A stretch of 46,576 nt of DNA from Desulfocapsa sp. (GTDB lineage Bacteria; Desulfobacterota; Desulfobulbia; Desulfobulbales; Desulfocapsaceae): NCBI GenBank assembly GCA_022712895.1, contig JAFLJS010000001.1, positions 1 to 46,576 of the forward strand, given 5' to 3'. A program made the translations under genes and the position numbers. Positions 34,652 to 42,138 of the stretch are shown one piece after another (the stretch's first letter is position 1; each line of letters starts with the position of its first letter). The notes beneath the pieces are model-generated. The model saw only the letters and a list, made by a program, of their open reading frames with translations, was not told the origin of the DNA and did no database searches.

Positions 34652-36103
34652 CTACTGTTTAGTTGGCAGGATCAGCGAATCAGCAACAAGTTCCCAAAGG
34701 TATTTAACCTCAACGTTGAGGTCATATTCTGTATTGAGGGATTTTTTTATCTGATCGCGGCAGTTGTGGCATGGCGCAATTACAAGCCTGGCACCAGATT
34801 CTGAAATCTGTCTTGCCTTGATGCGCCCATAAAAAACCCTCTCATCAGAGTAGGGCAATGCCCATGCGCCGCCTCCTGCGCCACAGCAATATGCGCCATT
34901 TTCCGCAGGGATGAGTTCTCTTACGTCTTCACAGCAGGCTCCGGTAATAGCTCGGCCTTCTTTAAAATATGCCTGGCCAAAGGCTTTTAAGGATTTTCTG
35001 CCATAGTTGCAGGGGTCATGATAGGCCACTGCTTCGTTGTGGATGGAACGGTCAAGTTTGATTTTTCCTTCCTCTATGTATTCAAGGAGAAGATCAAAAA
35101 CCGTTACAATTTTGAATTCTTTAAGTGCTTCAGGGTACCATCTGTTCAACCCGGACCGGGTTGCAAAGTATGCGTGGCCTCACTCGGGTAGGAGGAGGAC
35201 CTGACAGTTCAGCCTCCTCATGTTGTCTACGATTCTGCCAACAATGGCGCGCATTGCGTCATCGTCTCCGGAAAAGAGTCCCCAGTTAACACCTTCCCAG
35301 TTCTCGGAAGAAATTGTCCATGATTCGCCGGCTGCGTGAAAAATCTTCCACCACCATTTCATGTCATCCGGTTCGCCGAAAGGTTCTTTAGAGTTCACGG
35401 TCACCAGTACTCTGGCACCCTGTACGTCAACGGGTGCTTTGAAGCCGGGGCATTCGTCTGCGGCAAGTTCTTCTCCAAGATCTTCGCAAAGAAAGAGGAA
35501 GTCGTCCTTTGGAATACCCAGGTTATTTCCACGCTCCAGACACATCATCACACCTTTGTGGATAGGTCCTGGAACTTTATCGCGTTCGCGGGAGCCACGG
35601 ATTTTTCGCATGAGGGCAATTATCTGGATGTTGGCGGGGCAAGATTCTTCACATTTGCCACACATGGTGCATTTCCATGGCCATGAAGAATCAATTAGTT
35701 CGTCACTCATGCCAAGGGCAGCCATGCGTACAATTTTTCTCGGATCAAGCCCATCAACACCTGAAATAGGACATGCGCTGGCACATGTTCCACAAGTAAG
35801 GCATTCACTTGCCATGGAAGGATCAATGGCGAGTTGGCTTTTTGCCCCAGCCATCGGTATGGGTATGGCTTTGATATCCTTCAATGCTTCAATTGCAACA
35901 GGGTGGACATGGTTACCCGGATGGACATGTGGCTCACGCCCAAACTTTTCGCAGAGTTGTCGGTAGTCTTCGAACGGGATAAGGTATTTTTTGCCCGGAC
36001 CTTCTTTTGCTGCTAACGTGCCAGCGTTGATCCAGTTCCTTATTGTGTTACGGTGGACGCCAAACTCTTCTGCCATCTCGCTGACTTTAAATTCGTACAT
36101 CAT
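34652..36103 (-). CDS. HTH domain fused to HdrC/HdrB-like (CCG-domain) iron-sulfur protein, selenoprotein
   Basis: 483 residues with Sec308. About 1-55: MerR/excisionase-type HTH (FKVSEMAEEFGVHRNTIRNW, then PGKKYLIPFEDYRQL). About 100-165: two 4Fe-4S motifs, CLTCGTCASACP and CTMCGKCEESCP, as in HdrC. The HdrB/HdrD-like part follows: a first CCG region lacking its cysteines, then LLLPE-U-GHAYFATRSG, where UGA (35180-35182) replaces Cys of the LPECGHA motif. A complete second CCG domain follows (DPCNYGRK, GACCEDV, AYCCGAGGGAW, APCHNCRDQI). It would be the terminal disulfide- or unknown-acceptor-reducing subunit. ATG 36103 is chosen because GAGGTG lies 6 nt upstream; the GTG at 36112 is too close. 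The HTH may bind DNA autoregulatorily or serve as a protein-contact module. Confidence 0.92.
35147..35163 (-). promoter_or_regulatory. SECIS hairpin in the HTH-HdrCB gene
   Basis: On the minus strand CAACCC-GGTCC-GGGTTG lies at nt 17-33 after UGA: a perfect 6-bp stem with a 5-nt loop beginning GG. It has the same geometry as the mvhA and mvhD elements. Confidence 0.88.
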
Positions 36104-36113
36104 AAAGATCACC

Positions 36114-36608
36114 TCAATTAGCTGTATCGGTTAGGATTTTTGAAATTCTTTTACATGCTTCAGTTACTGCGCCAGACATGGCGGTAGATAATCCCGGATG
36201 GATTTCATCGGGGATAAATTGGACTTGTGCAGCAAGGATCAATATTTTTATTCCAGTATGCTCTTGAATTTCCTGGAGAAGGTTTACTGTTGGAAATTGA
36301 TGTAGGGAGAAATCGTGGATTTTTTTGGCTGGGATCATTTCAGGAAGTATCTCAAAAACTTCTCCAGGCTTACGGTCAGGAAAGTCGACAGCATCCAGAA
36401 TGATAATCTGTTCTGGACGACCTTCTTCAACTAAAAGGTAGTCGAAAAGATACTCACGCACGCATGTGCCAACATCTATGGCTTGAACAGTATCATCAAG
36501 GTCGTAGTGACTATTAAGCTCGTCAACAACAGCAGGGCCGTATCCATCATCGCCCATGATCAAGTTGCCGCATCCAAAAATCATCTTTGAGTATTGTTTC
36601 TGTTTCAT
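36114..36608 (-). CDS. Hydrogenase maturation endopeptidase (HycI/FrcD-type)
   Basis: 164 residues. It removes the C-terminal tail of the hydrogenase large subunit once nickel is inserted. The family's metal-binding Asp/Glu pattern is visible: IFGCGNLIMGDDGYGPAVV near the N-terminus, then IILDAVDFPDRKPGEVFEI and HDFSLHQFPTVNLL, with LILAAQVQFIPDEIHPGLS later. Peptidase M52 proteins nick after the His of the DPCxxCxxH motif. Here the substrate would carry DPUxxCxxH and a 25-residue tail. It leads the operon and stops about 10 bp before the HTH-HdrCB start. Confidence 0.93.
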   Translation of the reverse strand: MKQKQYSKMIFGCGNLIMGDDGYGPAVVDELNSHYDLDDTVQAIDVGTCVREYLFDYLLVEEGRPEQIIILDAVDFPDRKPGEVFEILPEMIPAKKIHDFSLHQFPTVNLLQEIQEHTGIKILILAAQVQFIPDEIHPGLSTAMSGAVTEACKRISKILTDTAN

Positions 36609-37110
36609 TGTGCAAACTATGCCTCATGTCAGAGTTGAAGTCTCTAAGTAGCATAATGGGTTGATGTTGGCAAGGGCTTTTTGAAGTAAATTTAGGATAG
36701 GTAAAATGTCGTAGGGTTGCGTGGTCACGTTTGTTTATGACGCTGACTGTGGCTTGTTGGGGATGGTGACCCTGCCGCTTAGTACGGTGTGCGAAATATG
36801 CAAAGTATGCACGAGGTGACTACGGTGGCCTGCTAGTGTGGCCAGCAGGATTTCTGTGTCACCAGATTTAAGCATCCACTTTCCTGACCTATCTAGTTCA
36901 TTCAATCACACTTAAAGTAAGACTGACGAGAAGTGGAAACTGGATTGACGCAGTGCTTGATAATCTATGGAACTTTTCCAGGAAGCAGTTGACTGTAGTT
37001 GTGTCTCTCACATATTCGCTGGATGTAGTCTCACCATATGATATAAGCTATGGAACGGGTTGTGAGGGCGAAGTGTCTGAGGTTGTGAGCTGGTCGGGCA
37101 GGCTTGGTAA
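36609..37110. other. Gene-free region upstream of the hydrogenase operon
   Basis: No supported gene is visible in these 502 bases. The hydrogenase operon promoter probably lies in the first 150 bp, but I found no clear -35/-10 pair and no GG-N10-GC sigma-54 site in the correct orientation. The distal part adjoins the decayed DUF1566 gene and is likely degraded sequence from it or its former neighbours. Confidence 0.45.
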
Positions 37111-37640
37111 TCAATAAATGGTGTTACTGTCTCTAAGTAAGGTGCGAACGCACCGAACATGATAGCTTTCAGTCTTCGCTTTCCAGAGATCGTCGCCATT
37201 TTCAAAAAAAACAACCCATGCACTTTGGTGGGCATCATTTGCAACAGTTGTTGACGACCAGTAGCTTGATGAATGGCTGGAGAGTACAGGATCTATGGCG
37301 GGAGAATATCTTTTGTAGTCGGTCAGCATATCAAACCCGTATGTGTGTCTACAACGGTCTGGTTATCGCTCTTCCGGTAGGAGGGTGATGTCGTTTGACA
37401 CTGTGCATCCAGACCAAAAAGGGGACGCTCGGCTGGTGGACAACTGGTCTCAGATCCGTTGGTATTAAAGCGTTCTGTCTGTCCTGTGTCCGGTAAAGGG
37501 TTCAAGTTTGTGGGCCTCGCGGAAACGGGTGCCAATAAGAGTGTAATAACCAGCAACACCCTATGTGATGCCTGAATACCGGATTTGGAAGTGGCGGAAG
37601 TGGAACAAGCTACACATAGATTAGGTCGTTGATTTTGCAT
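37111..37640 (-). pseudogene. Decayed DUF1566 (Lcl C-terminal domain) protein
   Basis: The upstream frame (37323-37640) has a signal-peptide-like start (VLLVITLLLAPVSA) and the DUF1566 lead-in NPLPDTGQT, then SYRKSDNQTVVDTHTGLIC before a stop. The downstream frame (37111-37329), one base shifted, carries the domain end: PAIDPVLSS, YWSSTTVANDAHQSAWVVFF, and YHVRCVRTL. In intact DUF1566 proteins these parts are joined by about 40-60 residues including a DWRLP motif, which is missing. I read this as a frameshift plus internal deletion. Confidence 0.75.
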
Positions 37641-37665
37641 GTTCTGTTCTTGTGGTATAAAAATG

Positions 37666-38757
37666 CTATTTGATTCGCCACTTTCGTTTTCTCTGTTTGT
37701 TTAATATCAGGTAATTTAAGGCTCCGTAAAGGAAAAATCCGAGTACCAGCCCCATAAAGAACTTTCCCCAGCCATTGTTAGCGTCATTTCCCATCTTTTT
37801 TGTGGCGGCAGGTGCGTTTTGTACCTTGTTCTGTTCAGTAGAGGGTATGTTTTCTTTTGATTGGATTTCAGAGAGTGTTTTCCGGGGAGAGGAAATAGTT
37901 GTCATTTCAGGTTGGCGAGGCACCATGGCAAACCCTTTATTAATAAGTTCAATGGCCTTGGCATCACGAGTTTTTCTGTTTTTACTGCCCATGACAATGG
38001 CAATAATACGTACTCCACCACGTTTGGCCGTGGCAGCAATTGAGAAACCGGCCTTGACGAAATAACCGGTTTTAAAGCCGTCGCAGCCATCCACTTGCTT
38101 GAGCAGGTGATTATGCGTTCGCATGATAAACTCACCTCCACGAAAATCCCTAACTTTGGCAGAGGTGTATTTAAATACTTCAGGTTTGGTGCTCATGTAT
38201 CTGCATAAAATCCCAAAATCCCGGGCACTGCTCACATCCACTTTCTGTCCCTTAGATGGGGGTAACCCATGGACAGAGTAGAATGTTGTCTTTTTCATAC
38301 CGAGTTCCCGGGCTTTCTGATTCATCATTTTGACAAAAGCGTCCTTAGATCCTGCAACGTGACTGGCAAGGGCAACGGCTGCATCGTTAGCTGATTGAAT
38401 CATCAGTGCGTAGAGCAGATCCTCAACGGGGAACTGCTCTTTAGGGTCGAGATAGACCTGCGAGCCTCCCATTTTATAGGCTTCCACAGTCACCTGTACC
38501 ACGTCATCCAACTTCAGGAGTCCCTGTTCTATTTGTTCGAGTATAACAAGGAGTACCATCAGCTTTAAACTGCTGGCAGGATAGATAGTGGCGTCTGCGT
38601 TTTGTTCAAAGAGTACCTCTCCTGTGCCGGCATTGAGAAGGAGTGCAGAACGGTAGGGATCTGCCGATACATTCTGGATAGAGGCTCTTCCTGCAAACGT
38701 TGTTGAGGAAAAAATGAGTAAAAGAAATATGCAAACTAATGGATATGTGATTTTCAT
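37666..38757 (-). CDS. D-alanyl-D-alanine carboxypeptidase (S11, PBP5/6-like)
   Basis: 363 residues with an N-terminal signal peptide (about 5-22). It trims the terminal D-Ala of peptidoglycan pentapeptides in the periplasm. The three catalytic boxes are present: SxxK in YPASSLKLM, SxN in QSANDAAVAL, and KTG in GFKTGYFVKAGFS. The C-terminus has a linker (about 270-325) and a hydrophobic anchor (FFMGLVLGFFLYGALNYLIL) with a basic end, replacing the amphipathic anchor of classical PBP5. It is monocistronic and divergent from the binding protein at 39039. Confidence 0.94.
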   Translation of the reverse strand: MKITYPLVCIFLLLIFSSTTFAGRASIQNVSADPYRSALLLNAGTGEVLFEQNADATIYPASSLKLMVLLVILEQIEQGLLKLDDVVQVTVEAYKMGGSQVYLDPKEQFPVEDLLYALMIQSANDAAVALASHVAGSKDAFVKMMNQKARELGMKKTTFYSVHGLPPSKGQKVDVSSARDFGILCRYMSTKPEVFKYTSAKVRDFRGGEFIMRTHNHLLKQVDGCDGFKTGYFVKAGFSIAATAKRGGVRIIAIVMGSKNRKTRDAKAIELINKGFAMVPRQPEMTTISSPRKTLSEIQSKENIPSTEQNKVQNAPAATKKMGNDANNGWGKFFMGLVLGFFLYGALNYLILNKQRKRKWRIK

Positions 38758-38942
38758 AGCGTGGAAGAAGGATGTGTTAACGATTACAATGTGATGGTTT
38801 TTTATAACGTATCGTCAGGCTAAGGATACGTTGTTGTTTGCTCGTGAAATGTTTGACTTATGCTCTTACTTTCTAGTAACATCTGATAGGTAGCCAATTG
38901 TATAGTACTTGGGGAGGGGCATTCCTGAATACTGTTGCTCAG

Positions 38943-38985
38943 ATTTTTGTCTTGTATTCATTTGCAATGATTACAAGACAAAAAT
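38943..38985. repeat. Perfect 14-bp inverted repeat between divergent genes
   Basis: ATTTTTGTCTTGTA (38943-38956) and TACAAGACAAAAAT (38972-38985) form a perfect 14-bp stem with a 15-nt spacer. It lies in the divergent intergenic space, 54 bp upstream of the binding-protein start and about 185 bp from the carboxypeptidase start. It could be an operator for a dimeric regulator, a leader-RNA hairpin, or a terminator. AT-rich ends give U-runs on both strands. Confidence 0.6.
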
Positions 38986-39038
38986 TCATTCTAGGGGTTG
39001 TTAATGGCTAGCTGTAATCTTTGCATTGGAGGTGTCCA

Positions 39039-39797
39039 GTGACTTTTCCGAATGTGTTCACAATGTGTTTTACATCTAGGGGCTTGTCCCTCTTTGTCTG
39101 TGCAAGTCTTCTGCTCAGTTGTTTTGTGAAAGATTCTGCTTTGGCACAGCAGTCCTTTACACTTAATACTGCCGATAAACCACCGTATTCAACCGAAACG
39201 AACACTGGAATATACGATAAGATTATTGCACAGGTGTTTGCGAACATTGATATAAGTCTTAACATTAATCATCTGAAATCTGCAAGATCTATCGAAAATG
39301 TTGATGTTGGTATAGATGATGGAGAGTATGCCAGAATTAAAGGCCTTTGCTCTAGTTATAAAAATATAAGGAGAGTAAAAGAGAAGTTAATAGATTTTAC
39401 ATTTACTGCTTTTGCGAAAGACTCTTCTATAAAAATTGATGGATGGGAAAGCCTCGCTAATTATAATGTCGCCCATATACGAGGATGGAAAATTTATGAA
39501 ATGAATGTGGAAAATTCGAACTCTACACTAGTTGTCTCCTCCGAAGAAGAACTGTTTCAAGTACTTATACATAACCGAGTGGATATTGTTTTGTATGAGC
39601 GTCTCAGAGGGCTCGATTTTATGAAGAGAAGACAGCTCCACGGGATCGTCGCTCTGGATGAACCGCTTTCAGTGAGAGGAATGTATCTCTATGTAAATAA
39701 GAGGCATGAAAAAATGATTCCGGATATTGATAACGCACTGAAACACATTAAGCAAAATGGTCAATATCAGAGGATTTTAGATTCATTTATCCATTGA
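39039..39797 (+). CDS. Periplasmic binding protein, SBP family 3 type
   Basis: 252 residues from a GTG at 39039, chosen because GGAGGTG sits at ideal spacing upstream. The signal peptide contains GLSLFVCASLLLSCFV and is cleaved near ALA-QQ. The mature sequence is a divergent SBP_bac_3: FTLNTADKPPYSTETNTGIY, DVGIDDGEYARIKG, LANYNVAHIRGWKIYEMN, and FQVLIHNRVDIVLYERLRG. No transporter genes are adjacent. The gene ends 7 bp before a hybrid kinase, so it is probably a ligand-binding partner of that kinase rather than a transporter subunit. Confidence 0.85.
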   Translation: MTFPNVFTMCFTSRGLSLFVCASLLLSCFVKDSALAQQSFTLNTADKPPYSTETNTGIYDKIIAQVFANIDISLNINHLKSARSIENVDVGIDDGEYARIKGLCSSYKNIRRVKEKLIDFTFTAFAKDSSIKIDGWESLANYNVAHIRGWKIYEMNVENSNSTLVVSSEEELFQVLIHNRVDIVLYERLRGLDFMKRRQLHGIVALDEPLSVRGMYLYVNKRHEKMIPDIDNALKHIKQNGQYQRILDSFIH

Positions 39798-39804
39798 TTC
39801 AGCT

Positions 39805-42111
39805 ATGAAATTTATCAGCCTTAAATATAAACTTCTTTACTCTTCTGTAATCATATCATTTTTGTTGACCGTCGTTATGTCTATTGTCGAAGTAAATTAT
39901 GGTATAAATAACTACGAAAACCTACTCCAGGATGAGCTGAGTCATTTTGAAAAATCGAAATCCAAATATCTGGCTTCTAAAGTTTGGTCAATGGAGTACG
40001 ATTCTTTACAATTATTTGCTGAATATGAAGTTGGTGGTAAGTGGATTGCCTGGCTTAAAATAATTGATGTTCGAGGAGCTACTATTGCTGAAGCTGGTAA
40101 AGATCTAAATGAAAAATCCCTCCAGCGTGTCACCAGCCTGACCTATTTTCACAATGGCAAAGAAAATATCATTGGCAAGCTCTATTATGGTGGAAATCTT
40201 CCTGGTTTTTATGCCATGCTGCAAGATCGATGGGGGACTATTTTTCTACTCAATGGTTTTTCTGTCGTTATTATCTTTTTGTTATCATATGTTTTATTTT
40301 ACAAAAACATATTATATCGTCTTCTTGACATTATTCAATTCACAAACAAAAAACCTATTGAAGGTGAACAGGTTAATACCATCTATTCGCCGCCCCATAA
40401 AAACAGTGTGGATGAGATAGATCTTTTAATCGATTCCTTAAATAACCGTGCAACCCGTATTGCCGATGAATTTGCCGGGAGGCTCACCGCTGAGTCAGGT
40501 CTAGAACAAAAAAATATTCAGTTAAGTGATGAAATAGAAGAGCGGCATATCCTTGAACAGGAGTTGCGAGAGAGTGAAGAGAAGTACCGGAATTTTCTTG
40601 AGTCAACCTCTACAGTTCCCTGGGAGATTGATTTGGCAAGTGGCAAGTTTACCTATATGGGGAAACAGGTTGAATTAATTCTTGGGTACTCGGTGGAATC
40701 GTGGGTGGATTTCGACTCATGGGCTAGCAGGTTGCATCCAGAAGATAGGGACGATGCTGTTAATTTATGTGCGATTGAAACGAACAAAGGGAATGATCAT
40801 GACTTTGTTTATCGATCTCTGTGCAAAGATGGCTCGTATCGCTGGATAAGAGATATCGTATCGGTTGTAATGGTCGACAATACTCCGAAAAAGCTTGTTG
40901 GGTTCATGCATGATATTACTGAACATATGGAGCTTGCAAAGGAAAAAGACAAATTAGAAAGTCAATTACGGCGATCGCAGAAGATGGAGGCTATTGGGAC
41001 CTTGGCTGGTGGCATTGCGCACGATTTTAATAATCTACTTTCAGTCATCCTTGGCTACAGTGAAATGATTGAAGGGCAGCTGGCTGAAGATGATCCGATC
41101 AGAAAAGATTTGAGTCTGATTCTTATAGCTGGAGGTAGGGCCGTTGATCTGGTGAAGCAGATCCTTACTTTCAGTCGTCAGGGAGAAGAGGATTTAAGAC
41201 CAGTAAAAGTGCAGGTTATTATAAAAGAAGTCCTCAAACTTTTGCGATCCTCACTGCCAACAACTATCTCTCTAGAAAATAATATCGATTCAGATTGCGG
41301 TATGATATCGGCAGATCCTATCCAGATACATCAGGTGTTGATGAATCTTTGTACCAATGCCAAAGATGCAATTGGTGAAAAAATTGGAACCTTGAGTGTG
41401 TCGTTAACCGAAGTACAGGTTACAGAAACAGAGCGCATTCGAGAGTGTCCACAAATGTTATTTGGAAGGTATCTTGATCTTAAGGTCAGTGATACAGGGT
41501 GTGGAATGAATGCCTTGACGCAAGCAAGAATATTTGATCCATTTTTCACAACCAAAGAAACCGGGAAGGGCACCGGGCTCGGTTTGGCTGTTGTTCACGG
41601 AATTGTAAAACAGCACAGGGGAGAGATTATTGTTAGCAGTGAACCGGATCAAGGAACCACTTTTCATATTTACCTGCCGCTAATCGATGAAGCGAAGAAA
41701 CAAGCTGAGCAGAAGGTCATAGGCGATGTGCCACGCGGGAAAGGTGAACGGATACTGTTTGTGGACGATGAAATTGTTATTGCCGAATTGATGCAACGAA
41801 TACTAACTAGTCTTGGGTATAGTGTAAGCAGTTTTTCCAGTAGTCCTAAGGCACTTGAGGCGTACACGCAGAATCCTGATGGCTTTGATTTGGTAATTAC
41901 CGATATGACCATGCCGGAAATGACAGGAATAGATCTGGCCAAGAAATTACGTGCTCTGCAACCGGAGTTACCTGTTATATTGTGTACTGGCTTTAGTGAG
42001 TCGATTGATGAGGAAAGGGCCAAATCATTTGGTATTCGAGAATATATCAAAAAACCAGTTGATAGGTTAACATTAGCAAAAGCAATTCAGCAGGTGCTTA
42101 ACCCTTCGTAG
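39805..42111 (+). CDS. Hybrid sensor histidine kinase with PAS and receiver domains
   Basis: 768 residues. Membrane segments at about 8-28 and 148-170 enclose a periplasmic sensor region, and a HAMP-like or coiled linker follows. A PAS domain at about 250-375 includes SYRWIRDIVSV and LVGFMHDITEH. The DHp has His406 in GGIAHDFNNLLSVILGY. The ATPase has DTGCGMN and GKGTGLGLAVVHGIV. The C-terminal receiver carries phospho-Asp700 (VITDMTMPEMTG). It shares the same DHp and G2-box wording as the kinase at 1082, so the two are paralogues, but this one lacks the second receiver and HPt. The binding protein directly upstream likely supplies its signal. Confidence 0.93.
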   Translation: MKFISLKYKLLYSSVIISFLLTVVMSIVEVNYGINNYENLLQDELSHFEKSKSKYLASKVWSMEYDSLQLFAEYEVGGKWIAWLKIIDVRGATIAEAGKDLNEKSLQRVTSLTYFHNGKENIIGKLYYGGNLPGFYAMLQDRWGTIFLLNGFSVVIIFLLSYVLFYKNILYRLLDIIQFTNKKPIEGEQVNTIYSPPHKNSVDEIDLLIDSLNNRATRIADEFAGRLTAESGLEQKNIQLSDEIEERHILEQELRESEEKYRNFLESTSTVPWEIDLASGKFTYMGKQVELILGYSVESWVDFDSWASRLHPEDRDDAVNLCAIETNKGNDHDFVYRSLCKDGSYRWIRDIVSVVMVDNTPKKLVGFMHDITEHMELAKEKDKLESQLRRSQKMEAIGTLAGGIAHDFNNLLSVILGYSEMIEGQLAEDDPIRKDLSLILIAGGRAVDLVKQILTFSRQGEEDLRPVKVQVIIKEVLKLLRSSLPTTISLENNIDSDCGMISADPIQIHQVLMNLCTNAKDAIGEKIGTLSVSLTEVQVTETERIRECPQMLFGRYLDLKVSDTGCGMNALTQARIFDPFFTTKETGKGTGLGLAVVHGIVKQHRGEIIVSSEPDQGTTFHIYLPLIDEAKKQAEQKVIGDVPRGKGERILFVDDEIVIAELMQRILTSLGYSVSSFSSSPKALEAYTQNPDGFDLVITDMTMPEMTGIDLAKKLRALQPELPVILCTGFSESIDEERAKSFGIREYIKKPVDRLTLAKAIQQVLNPS

Positions 42112-42138
42112 CTACCTTAATGGCTGCCGCCGTTGAGG

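Noticed and set aside
36597-36620. Sigma-54 promoter-like GGCATAGTTTGC on the minus strand before the hydrogenase operon
   Set aside because: GG and GC are separated by 8 rather than 10 bases, and the site abuts the start codon.
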